DNA of 20,535 nt from the NCBI GenBank assembly GCA_905206345.1, contig CAJLGW010000030.1:1-20535 (forward strand), in the 5' to 3' direction. This DNA is from an uncultured Sutterella sp. (lineage in GTDB: Bacteria > Pseudomonadota > Gammaproteobacteria > Burkholderiales > Burkholderiaceae_F). Position 1 is the stretch's first letter; every line of letters begins with the position of its first letter. The position numbers and the translations under genes were made by a program. Positions 6,407 to 14,003 of the stretch are shown one piece after another. The notes beneath the pieces were generated by a model. The model worked only from the letters and a program-made list of their open reading frames with translations. It searched no databases and had not been told where the DNA came from.

Positions 6407-7045
6407 TTAATACTTCAATTGGCCTTTGGCTTTTGCCGGCAACCCAGCCATCCAGGAAAACTGAGCTTCGTGACGATTCTTAAAATCACGAATGGCATCC
6501 AAGTCTTTCATCGTTGCACCAAGCATGTCCAAACCTTCAAGGATCATGTGTTGATGACGCTCCCCGATTTCAAAGCTCCAAGTTCTCTCTCCATCCGAAA
6601 TGGTGCGATGCGCCACATCAATCGTCAATGCTTTCGCTCCACGACCGACGGCTTCAAAAATCTCTTCCGACACTTCAGGCGTGACTTTGGCGGCCAAAAG
6701 ACCATTATTGAAGCAGTTGGAATAGAAAATTTCACCAAACCCCGTGGCAATCACAACGCGGAACCCCATCTGCATCAAACCCCATACGGCATGCTCACGA
6801 GAAGAACCACAACCGAAGTTGGGCCCTGCCACGATAATCTTGGCATCTTTATATTCCGGCTGATTAAAAAGGCAATCCTCACGCAATTGACCTTGAGCGT
6901 CATAACGCATATTAAAAAACGTACCACGAGCCAAACCCGACTTATCAATACCACGCAAGAATTGCTTGGGCATGATTTGATCGGTATCGCAGTTGTCGAT
7001 CGGCAAAGGAACAGCGACCGATGTTAACGTAACGAGTTTTTCCAT
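6407..7045 (-). CDS. leuD: 3-isopropylmalate dehydratase small subunit
   Basis: LeuD is the swivel-domain subunit of isopropylmalate isomerase, which converts 2- to 3-isopropylmalate in leucine synthesis as a dimer with LeuC. The 212-aa product has PLPIDNCDTDQIMPKQFL near the N-terminus and the conserved GPNFGCGSSREHAVWGL near 76-92, which binds the substrate. Length is slightly above the 201 aa of E. coli. I chose the ATG at 7045 because it has GGAG 7 nt upstream and lies 4 bp after the leuC stop; the frame also extends upstream to a TTG inside leuC. leuB is not adjacent: the gene ends at a terminator. Confidence 0.96.
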   Translation of the reverse strand: MEKLVTLTSVAVPLPIDNCDTDQIMPKQFLRGIDKSGLARGTFFNMRYDAQGQLREDCLFNQPEYKDAKIIVAGPNFGCGSSREHAVWGLMQMGFRVVIATGFGEIFYSNCFNNGLLAAKVTPEVSEEIFEAVGRGAKALTIDVAHRTISDGERTWSFEIGERHQHMILEGLDMLGATMKDLDAIRDFKNRHEAQFSWMAGLPAKAKGQLKY

Positions 7046-7049
7046 GGTC

Positions 7050-8468
7050 TTACTCCTTCTTCGCAAGTTCGCGCCAATCGCAAATAACGCCCATCACCGC
7101 AGCCGCTGCTGCCATTTGAGGGCTACCCAAGTGTGTGTGACTGCCTCGGCCTTGACGGCCTTCGAAGTTGCGATTCGTGGTTGACACGCAACGCACTCCC
7201 GCATCTAAAACATCATCATTCATGGCCAAACACAAGGAGCAACCGCTCTTTCGCCATTCAAACCCTGCGTCTTTAAAAATCTTATCCAGTCCCAGGGCTT
7301 CGGCTTGACGACGCACCCACATCGAACCCGGCACCACCTGTGCTCTGACATGAGAAGCCACTTTGCGGCCTTTCAAAATTTCAGCCGCGGCCATTAAGTC
7401 AGAAAGTCTTGCATTGGTGCACGAACCGATAAAGACGTGCTCAATCTTCGTACCTTCGAGGCACTTCCCCGCTTCTAAACATTGATAAGCGAGAGCTCGC
7501 TTAGCAGCTTCCTTGTCTTGAACATCTGCAAAACTTTCCGGCATCGGAATTGCCTCATCAATCGCCACCACTTGATCCGGACTCGTGCCCCAAGTAATCA
7601 TCGGCGAGAGGGTTGATGCATCGATCTCATACACCGCATCAAACGTTGCGTCAGAGTCGCTCTTGAGCGTCTTCCAATAAGCGTTAGCTTGAGACCATTG
7701 GTCATCACTCATTCCCAGGGCATGGTTCTTAACCCACTCCACGCTCTTAGCATCGGGCGCAATCAACGCACCTCGGGCACCAGCTTCCACCGTCATATTG
7801 CAAAGCGTCATACGACCTTCGATGTCTAATGTATCAACGGCGCTGCCTTGGTATTCGACGACGTGACCTAAAGCTCCCCTGGCGCTTAAGGTACGCATCA
7901 CCATTAATGCCAAATCTTTTGGCGTTGCGCCTGATGGCAATTGTCCGTCGATTTTCACAAGCATCGTTTTTGCCAAACGATAAACCAAGGTTTGCGTAGC
8001 TAAAATGTGCTCAATCTCAGACGTACCGATCCCAAAAGCCAAAGCGCCCAATGCACCGTGCGTAGTTGTGTGACTGTCACCGCAAATGACCACCATCCCC
8101 GGTCGCACCAAACCTTGCTCATCCATTAAGACGTGTTCAACGCCTTGATAAGGGTCGTTTGCACCATAAAAGGCTTTAATGCCATACCTAGAACAATTTT
8201 TCTCAAGATTGGAGGCTTGAATGGCGCTCGCCTCATCAACAATCACTCGAGGCGACACGTCGGCCGAAGGAATAATATGATCAACCACACAAAGGTGAGA
8301 GTCCGGAGAGAAAACGCCAATGTCTCTGTCGACTAAACCCGCAAAAGCTTGTGGGCTAGTGTATTCATTGGCAAAGTGAGCATCGACGTAGAGCAAAACG
8401 GTATCGTTATCGATGGTTTTGACCGTATGCGAGCGAACGATTTTTTCGTACAACGTTTGAGCCGGCAT
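7050..8468 (-). CDS. leuC: 3-isopropylmalate dehydratase large subunit
   Basis: LeuC is the aconitase-fold catalytic subunit of isopropylmalate isomerase and carries the [4Fe-4S] cluster. Numbered from the ATG at 8468 (472 aa), the cluster ligands are C350 (IGSCTNARLSDL), C410 and C413 (SGCSLCLAMN). VVICGDSHTTTHGALGALAFGIGTSE near 126-151 is diagnostic of the family. Two codons upstream there is a GTG at 8474, but the GAGGAG Shine-Dalgarno abuts that GTG, so the ATG five nt beyond GGAG is better placed. leuD follows after 4 bp, and the MFS gene ends 15 bp before it on the same strand. Confidence 0.97.
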   Translation of the reverse strand: MPAQTLYEKIVRSHTVKTIDNDTVLLYVDAHFANEYTSPQAFAGLVDRDIGVFSPDSHLCVVDHIIPSADVSPRVIVDEASAIQASNLEKNCSRYGIKAFYGANDPYQGVEHVLMDEQGLVRPGMVVICGDSHTTTHGALGALAFGIGTSEIEHILATQTLVYRLAKTMLVKIDGQLPSGATPKDLALMVMRTLSARGALGHVVEYQGSAVDTLDIEGRMTLCNMTVEAGARGALIAPDAKSVEWVKNHALGMSDDQWSQANAYWKTLKSDSDATFDAVYEIDASTLSPMITWGTSPDQVVAIDEAIPMPESFADVQDKEAAKRALAYQCLEAGKCLEGTKIEHVFIGSCTNARLSDLMAAAEILKGRKVASHVRAQVVPGSMWVRRQAEALGLDKIFKDAGFEWRKSGCSLCLAMNDDVLDAGVRCVSTTNRNFEGRQGRGSHTHLGSPQMAAAAAVMGVICDWRELAKKE

Positions 8469-8483
8469 ACACACTCCTCAATA

Positions 8484-9704
8484 TTAATGTTTCTGCGTTT
8501 GGCCGTAATCGGCAGGAAGGTAACGTTTGCGCGTTTTCAAAACCACCCACCAGCAAATACTGACCATCACGCCACAAAAGAGCAACACCAAATCATACTT
8601 CCATGCGCTCCCCATCACAATAGGCACCCAGAAGGCTGCACAGAACGCAAAAGCAGAAGTTTGAAAAAATTGTTGAATGCTTGCTGCCATGCCCCGATTT
8701 TTTGGGAAATAGTCTAAGTTGTAGACCGTTAAAATCGGTCGTTCAATGGACATGGCAATGCTATAGACAATGGGCGCAACAAGGCACCACGGATAGGGAA
8801 CATCATAGAAATAGTTGAGCGCCACACCAACAATGCCTGCAATATACATCGTGATAATTTGCGAGAGCATGGTTCGGGCGTCACCTAAACGGCGAGTGAG
8901 CCACGTGCAAACCACCGATCCCATCACGGAAAAACCAATCAAAGGAATCATGAGGTAACCGAAATCCGTTACCCCCATCTTCATAATATTCTCAACGTAG
9001 TCTGGGGCGCCGGCAGAAAAGAGAATGCTCCCCATGAAGATAAAGCCATTACAAAAGACGCCTGCCGTAAAGGCGGTGTTTTTCATGGCACCGGCATAGC
9101 TCTTAACCAACGGTTTAACCCGAAAGGGCTGACGTTGATCTTCAGGGTGCGTTTCTTTTAAGAAACAGAGGCTCATCAAAGCAATACTTAAAGCCAATAC
9201 AGCCAAAAACCAAAAAACAAAACGCCATCCGGCCAACACCACAATCCAGCCCCCGATAATGGGGGAAAAAACCGGAGCTAACGCAAAAATGATGGCAATC
9301 AGACTCGTTAATTCTTGTGCTCGGATATCATCGTAGAGGTCTCGTGTGATGGCCATTGCTAAAACGGCGCCACCCGAAGCAAAAAGACCCATCAAAATAC
9401 GGGCAATCACAAACGTGGTGTAATTGGGACTTAAGGCGGCCAAAATACTGGCTAGGGCGTAAATCACTAAGCCCCACACCATCACTTTTTTTCGACCGAA
9501 TTCATCTGAAACCGCCCCAACGAAAAGCGATGAAAACGCAAACGCCATCAAGTAGGTCGAAAGCGTTTGATAGCCCATTACTTCACTCACACCAAACTCC
9601 TGCCCGATCTGCGAGAGACCTGGCATGTAGGTATTGGCTGAAAATGGTCCAATCATGGAACACGTTGCCAATAAAAAGGCGAGTGACTTGGGAACTTTAA
9701 ACAT
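8484..9704 (-). CDS. MFS transporter, Bcr/CflA drug-resistance type
   Basis: A 406-aa inner-membrane protein with about 12 hydrophobic segments, the major facilitator pattern. The Bcr/CflA character shows in SANTYMPGLSQIG in the first helix, motif A GAVSDEFGRKKV at 63-74, ARILMGLFASGGAVLAMAITRDLY near 101-124, and APVFSPIIGGWI around 143-154 (antiporter motif C region). This subfamily comprises proton-driven exporters of drugs (bicyclomycin, chloramphenicol) and of amino acids such as cysteine; the substrate here is unknown. The ATG at 9704 touches the U-tract of a terminator and has no Shine-Dalgarno. It lies 15 bp before leuC on the same strand, so it is probably co-transcribed with leuCD. 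An export role related to branched-chain amino acid metabolism is possible but unproven. Confidence 0.88.
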   Translation of the reverse strand: MFKVPKSLAFLLATCSMIGPFSANTYMPGLSQIGQEFGVSEVMGYQTLSTYLMAFAFSSLFVGAVSDEFGRKKVMVWGLVIYALASILAALSPNYTTFVIARILMGLFASGGAVLAMAITRDLYDDIRAQELTSLIAIIFALAPVFSPIIGGWIVVLAGWRFVFWFLAVLALSIALMSLCFLKETHPEDQRQPFRVKPLVKSYAGAMKNTAFTAGVFCNGFIFMGSILFSAGAPDYVENIMKMGVTDFGYLMIPLIGFSVMGSVVCTWLTRRLGDARTMLSQIITMYIAGIVGVALNYFYDVPYPWCLVAPIVYSIAMSIERPILTVYNLDYFPKNRGMAASIQQFFQTSAFAFCAAFWVPIVMGSAWKYDLVLLFCGVMVSICWWVVLKTRKRYLPADYGQTQKH

Positions 9705-9736
9705 AAAAAAAGGCAGAAATTGATTCTTCCTGCCTT
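9705..9736 (-). terminator. Terminator between the methyltransferase and MFS genes
   Basis: On the minus strand AAGGCAG (9736-9730) pairs with CTGCCTT (9716-9710) and is followed by a T7 tract (9711-9705). The MFS start codon begins on the very next base. The hairpin starts 17 nt after the methyltransferase stop codon. Confidence 0.8.
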
Positions 9737-9753
9737 AATCGTAACACTAAGCG

Positions 9754-11277
9754 TTAGAGATTTTCGCCCGCATCGTCATTCTTTTGGTCAGATTCGACTT
9801 CAGGTTCTTCACGCTCTACTTGAGGTTTGCGACGCTCAAGCACAGCACCGAAGAAGCCGTCAGTTCCGCTTTGATGCGGTGCCATTACGAAGTACGGAGC
9901 TTCGTTTTGCGTGCATTGGGGTAAAGAGACGCCTTGCTTACCTAAAACATCAATGGCATTAACTAACACAAAGTCAGGATGAGCTTCTAAGAAGCTTTCC
10001 ACCACACCTTGGTTTTCTTCACGCAACAATGAGCACGTGGCGTAAACCAAACGACCACCGTCTTTGACCAAACGGCTTGCGCTATCTAAGACATTTTTTT
10101 GAATCTCATTGATACGAGCCAATTCGTCTTCACTCATGCGCCACTTCAAGTCGGGGTTACGACGAAGCGTGCCCGTGCCCGAGCAAGGCGCATCGACCAA
10201 CACACGGTCAAATTTGCCGACCAAGCGCTTTACACGCGTATCACGTTCGGTTTTAATAGCGATCGGGTGCACGTTACTTAAACCCGCACGACGCATACGA
10301 GGCGTCATACCGGCCAAGCGCTTTTCGTTGACGTCAAAAGCATACAAACGGCCCGTTGAACGCATCAAAGCACCCAAAGCCAAGGTCTTACCGCCGGCAC
10401 CGGCGCAAAAGTCGCAGACCATCTCGCCTCGACGCGGTTGCACCAAACGAGCGATTAACTGACTGCCCTCATCCTGTACATCAATCTTGCCTTCACGATA
10501 AAGGGGCCAACTCGTTAAACCGGGCTTTGTCGTCAAACGCACGCCGTCCGGAGACAAGGGCGTTTCAAACGCTTCAACACCGTGTTCGGCCAAGGCATCT
10601 AAAACTTCTTCACGCTTGGCTTTAAGTAAATTCACACGAAGGTCAAGCGGAGCACCTTCCTTCATGGATTCAAACAAATCATTAGCCCCTTCACCAAATT
10701 GCTTATTCAAGCGATCAAAGAGCCAGAACGGCAACTCGGACTGCACCAAGGCCGTTGCGTTTTCTACCTTACTGCGCAAAATGTTATCTAAAGGTTGAGC
10801 GTCGTTGCCCACGGTCTTGGCATCTAACGCATCGCGACCATAAATACGTGCTAAAGCCACCATAGCGGTTAACTTCGGTGCACGAGCAGGCACGATCGGC
10901 TTCATTTGCCAAGAGATGGATGACAAGTGACGCAACGTATAGAAAATGGCTTCTGCAATCATGCTGCGGTCACGAGAACCCAACTTATGATTGTTGCGGA
11001 AGAACTTACTCATCAAAACATCGGCCGGACCATCAAGACGCAAAACAGAATCCAATGCTTTACCCAATTCTTCAACAATCAAACCGGTTACACGGGGACC
11101 GCCACTACGAGATTGGCGACGCGTTGGATCGAATTGAGCACCGGCGGCACGTTGACGATCGGCTTTTGTCATTGAACGAGCCTCTTGTAATTGACGCATG
11201 CGAGCCGTGCGTTGACGATCGGTCAAACGACGAGGAGAGCCTTGACGAGAACCGTAAGATTTTTTCTTCTCAAACAT
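9754..11277 (-). CDS. RsmB/NOP-family RNA (cytosine-C5) methyltransferase
   Basis: A 507-aa SAM-dependent methyltransferase of the RsmB/Nop2/Sun family, which makes m5C in rRNA (C967 of 16S in E. coli for RsmB). Residues 70-130 resemble the RsmB N-terminal helical region (SKFFRNNHKLGSRDRSMIAE). SAM-binding motif I is DFCAGAGGKT at 289-298. The two catalytic cysteines are C365 in VDAPCSGTGTLRRNPDLKWR (motif IV) and C415 in VYATCSLLREEN (motif VI). Residues 1-60 are a very basic, probably disordered extension, and the last 25 residues are acidic. It begins 2 bp after the purN stop, so the two are likely co-transcribed and coupled; the purN-methyltransferase pairing is known in Burkholderiales. 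The exact rRNA target cannot be read here, so no symbol is given. Confidence 0.92.
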   Translation of the reverse strand: MFEKKKSYGSRQGSPRRLTDRQRTARMRQLQEARSMTKADRQRAAGAQFDPTRRQSRSGGPRVTGLIVEELGKALDSVLRLDGPADVLMSKFFRNNHKLGSRDRSMIAEAIFYTLRHLSSISWQMKPIVPARAPKLTAMVALARIYGRDALDAKTVGNDAQPLDNILRSKVENATALVQSELPFWLFDRLNKQFGEGANDLFESMKEGAPLDLRVNLLKAKREEVLDALAEHGVEAFETPLSPDGVRLTTKPGLTSWPLYREGKIDVQDEGSQLIARLVQPRRGEMVCDFCAGAGGKTLALGALMRSTGRLYAFDVNEKRLAGMTPRMRRAGLSNVHPIAIKTERDTRVKRLVGKFDRVLVDAPCSGTGTLRRNPDLKWRMSEDELARINEIQKNVLDSASRLVKDGGRLVYATCSLLREENQGVVESFLEAHPDFVLVNAIDVLGKQGVSLPQCTQNEAPYFVMAPHQSGTDGFFGAVLERRKPQVEREEPEVESDQKNDDAGENL

Positions 11278-11279
11278 GA

Positions 11280-11933
11280 TTACTTGTTACCAAAAAGGGT
11301 TAAAGACAAAGCCGTCTCGTTATCCATCACAGCGCGTTCATTTTCATAACGCACCTTACCGCTCACGCAAGCCTTGACGGCGCGAGCATAAATTTGATGT
11401 TCATAAACCAAGACGCGATCGGCCAAAGCGTGTTCGTCGTCCGTGGGCAACACAGGCACCACGGCTTGAGCAATGATGGCACCCCCGTCTAACGCCGCCG
11501 TCACAAAATGCACCGTTGTACCGTGCACTCGAACACCGGCATCAATGGCACGTTGGTGCGTATCCAAGCCCTTAAAGGAAGGCAAAATCGCCGGATGAAT
11601 ATTTAAGATCTTGCCCGGGAAACGATCCACGAAACCGGCCGTCAAAATGCGCATAAAGCCCGCGAGCACGATCAAATCAGGCTCATAGGCAGAAACGGCT
11701 TTATAGAGCTCTTCTTCAAACGCTTCTCGCGTTTCAAAAAGCTTATGATCGATCACTTTCGTGTCGATCCCATAACCGGCAGCCAATTCCAACCCCTTGG
11801 CATCAGGACGATTGGAAATCACACCCACGATCTTGGCATCGATCGTCTTTTCCCAATCTTCACGTAAGGCGGTTTCTTGGATGGCCAAGAAATTGCTACC
11901 ACGCCCCGAAATCAACACGACAATTTTTTTCAT
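11280..11933 (-). CDS. purN: Phosphoribosylglycinamide formyltransferase PurN
   Basis: PurN formylates GAR to FGAR with 10-formyltetrahydrofolate in de novo purine synthesis. The 217-aa product starts MKKIVVLISGRGSNFLAI. The catalytic triad residues are N111 and H113 in ILNIHPAILPSFKG and D149 in TAALDGGAIIAQ. HGTTVHFV precedes the aspartate, as in all PurN proteins. Length matches the family (212 aa in E. coli). It is 124 bp downstream of thiC and 2 bp upstream of the RsmB-type gene. Its ATG lies in a T-rich leader with no clear Shine-Dalgarno. Confidence 0.96.
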   Translation of the reverse strand: MKKIVVLISGRGSNFLAIQETALREDWEKTIDAKIVGVISNRPDAKGLELAAGYGIDTKVIDHKLFETREAFEEELYKAVSAYEPDLIVLAGFMRILTAGFVDRFPGKILNIHPAILPSFKGLDTHQRAIDAGVRVHGTTVHFVTAALDGGAIIAQAVVPVLPTDDEHALADRVLVYEHQIYARAVKACVSGKVRYENERAVMDNETALSLTLFGNK

Positions 11934-11962
11934 GAAAAATTTCCAAAATAATGAAATTTAAA

Positions 11963-11983
11963 AATACCTAAAAAAGCCTTATC
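11963..11983 (-). terminator. Weak terminator downstream of thiC
   Basis: On the minus strand a short GCCT/AGGC stem with a 7-nt loop is followed by six T residues. It lies about 75 nt after the thiC stop and within 40 nt of the purN start. The stem is only 4-5 bp, so termination is doubtful. Confidence 0.3.
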
Positions 11984-12005
11984 TTCAGGCCAAATTAACC
12001 TGCTA

Positions 12006-12014
12006 ATTTTAGCA
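12006..12014 (-). promoter_or_regulatory. Candidate extended -10 promoter of purN
   Basis: The minus strand reads TGCTAAAAT, an extended -10 (TGn plus TAAAAT), about 75 bp before the purN start. There is no good -35. If real, purN has its own promoter and does not rely on thiC transcription. Confidence 0.3.
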
Positions 12015-12057
12015 TGACGAGCCTCGTATTCGAGAATATTCCCTATTTTTGCTCCCC

Positions 12058-13665
12058 TCATTCAAAGAGCTCTCGTGCAACTCTCATCGGACAGTATTTC
12101 GGACCGCACATACTGCAAAAATGCGTCTCATCGGCCCCCTGCCCAGATAAAGTTTGAGCCTTTCCCAAACGAGCTTTTTCAGAATCAAGAGCCAATTGAT
12201 ACTGATCGTTCCAACGAAACTCAAAACGCGCCAAACTCATCAGTACATCACGAATAGGTGCACCAGCAATGCCTTTAGCAATATCGGCCGCATGAGCAGC
12301 GATCTTAAAAGCAACCATGCCTTCACGCACATCATTGGCATCGGGTAATCCCAAATGTTCCTTAGGCGTCACACAACAAAGCATTGACGTCCCTGCAGCA
12401 CCAATAACCGTTGCTCCAATGGCTGCCGTGATGTGATCGTAACCTGCACCAATATCACTTACCAAGGGACCTAACGTGTAAAAAGGCGCTTCTTTGCACC
12501 AACTATCTTCGAAGGTTTGATTGACCTGAATTTTCTGATACGGAATATGACCTGGCCCCTCAATCATTACTTGAACACCAGCCTCATAGGCACGAGAAGC
12601 TAATTCACCTAACGTTTTAAGCTCGGCCATTTGCGCAGCATCATTTCCATCAAATAGACTTCCCGCCCTCAATCCATCGCCCAACGACAATGTAATGTCG
12701 TAGCGCAAAGCAATGTCTAGAAGTTCATCAAAATGAGTGTAGAGAAAGTTCTCTTTGCTTTTTTTCATCATCCAAGACGCTAATAACCCACCACCTCGAC
12801 TCACGATCCCCGTCAATCGATTTTTTGTTAAAAGAACGTGGTCATGCAAAACGCCGGCGTGAATCGTCATATAGTCCACGCCTTCCTTGGCTTGACATAG
12901 CATTGTTTCTCTAAACACATCCCAACTCAGACTCTCAATTTGTCCATTGACCCGCTCAAGTGCTTCATAAATGGGAACAGTCCCCAAGGGAACGGGGCAA
13001 GTGCGCAAGAGTTGCTGACGAATTGCAAGTATGTCTTTACCAATGGAGAGATCCATTACCGTATCGGCACCTGCCCAAAGGGCTGTCTTTAGCTTTTCTA
13101 CTTCAGAAAAAATGTCACTCTTAGCGCTATCTGATGCGCCGATATTAGCGTTAACTTTCGTATGAAAATGCTTCCCGATGATCATGGGTTGAGCTTCCGG
13201 GTGACAAAAATTCATCGGAATGACAGCCCGTCCACAGGCAACTTCTTCACGAACAAAGTCTTCTGTCACAAAAGGTGCGTCCAAGTAGGATTTAAGAAGA
13301 CGCTCCAACTTCTCATCCCTTAACGTATGCACTTCCTGTGCAAAAACATCTCTCATTCGATTTTCTCGCACAGCAACATATGCCATCTCTGGCGTAATGA
13401 TGCCCGCTTTGGCACTTTGCAATTGGGTTTGACTACCTGGCAGGGGACGATCTCGCTTGACAATGGGTGTATTGTCAAAAAAGTGACCCGTGACATCGTT
13501 GGTGTAAAACGTGGGATTGGCACGCCTGCCAAAACAGTTGGGCGTTGACTGTTGATCAATTGCTCGAAAAGGAACCGATTCACCCAATCGTGTTGATTGA
13601 TAAACACGTCGACCGCAAAGGGATTGTTTTGTCTTAAACGACAAAAGGGACGCTGCTGTATTCAT
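12058..13665 (-). CDS. thiC: Phosphomethylpyrimidine synthase ThiC
   Basis: ThiC is a non-canonical radical-SAM enzyme that rearranges 5-aminoimidazole ribotide into HMP phosphate, the pyrimidine half of thiamine. Numbered from the ATG at 13665 (535 aa), the C-terminal cluster motif is C517-x2-C520-x4-C525 (CSMCGPKYCPM). Core motifs are GIITPEMAYVAVREN, KVNANIGAS, GADTVMDLSIGKDI, TIHAGVL, TGIVSRGG, LSLGDGLRAGS, IEGPGHIPYQKI and LCCVTPKEHLGLP. The protein is about 95 residues shorter than E. coli ThiC (631 aa), and the loss is in the N-terminal region. The chosen ATG has GGAG 5 nt upstream. The frame is open 24 codons further up to an ATG at 13737, whose AAGGAG directly touches the start codon. 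No TPP riboswitch is visible upstream. Confidence 0.95.
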   Translation of the reverse strand: MNTAASLLSFKTKQSLCGRRVYQSTRLGESVPFRAIDQQSTPNCFGRRANPTFYTNDVTGHFFDNTPIVKRDRPLPGSQTQLQSAKAGIITPEMAYVAVRENRMRDVFAQEVHTLRDEKLERLLKSYLDAPFVTEDFVREEVACGRAVIPMNFCHPEAQPMIIGKHFHTKVNANIGASDSAKSDIFSEVEKLKTALWAGADTVMDLSIGKDILAIRQQLLRTCPVPLGTVPIYEALERVNGQIESLSWDVFRETMLCQAKEGVDYMTIHAGVLHDHVLLTKNRLTGIVSRGGGLLASWMMKKSKENFLYTHFDELLDIALRYDITLSLGDGLRAGSLFDGNDAAQMAELKTLGELASRAYEAGVQVMIEGPGHIPYQKIQVNQTFEDSWCKEAPFYTLGPLVSDIGAGYDHITAAIGATVIGAAGTSMLCCVTPKEHLGLPDANDVREGMVAFKIAAHAADIAKGIAGAPIRDVLMSLARFEFRWNDQYQLALDSEKARLGKAQTLSGQGADETHFCSMCGPKYCPMRVARELFE

Positions 13666-14003
13666 TGTTGCTCCATCTTTTGGGAAAAATACAAGCTGCG
13701 CAAAAGAATTGACAAGACTGGCAAGATAAATAGTCATCTCCTTGCAAGAGGAAAAGTCATGTTGTCAAACGTTTCGCGCCGCAAGTCTTAACTTGATCCG
13801 CTCATTAAGAGTATTTCTCAACAAAAACCAAAGTCTTTGTACCTCTAACGTTCGAATCAGAGTATATCGCTATCAAAGCACTGACAGAAAGCTTTTTCTT
13901 CTCGTAACAGAATTGCCACAAACTAAGCACAATCAATTGGTTTGTAATGTCTTTCTTTGGTAAAATTCGCTGTTTAAAAAATTCATATTGATTGTGATTT
14001 GAG
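13666..14003. other. thiC/ribF divergent intergenic region
   Basis: This 338-bp AT-rich region separates thiC (minus) from ribF (plus). For thiC the only promoter-like element seen is TATACT on the minus strand (13866-13861), with a poor -35. It would give a leader of about 190 nt. That leader lacks the conserved TPP-riboswitch blocks. For ribF see the separate promoter entry. Short open frames here have no ribosome binding site and no recognisable similarity. Confidence 0.6.
13937..13966 (+). promoter_or_regulatory. Candidate ribF promoter
   Basis: TTGGTT (13937-13942), an 18-bp spacer and TAAAAT (13961-13966), preceded by TGG (extended -10), lie 37 bp before the ribF start. This would drive the whole ribF-to-dut run. 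Confidence 0.5.

Noticed and set aside
6341..7027. A long plus-strand open frame (228 codons) opposite leuD.
   Set aside because: It starts at the second base after the rpmG stop codon region, crosses a strong terminator, has no ribosome site and no recognisable motif, and is fully explained as the antisense of leuD.
13851..13858. TTCGAATC, resembling a tRNA T-loop.
   Set aside because: The flanking bases do not form a 5-bp T-stem, and no anticodon arm, D-arm or acceptor stem can be found around it on either strand.
13742..13963. Plus-strand open frame of 73 codons in the thiC-ribF gap.
   Set aside because: It begins with TTG, has no Shine-Dalgarno, and runs through the likely ribF promoter; the composition looks random.
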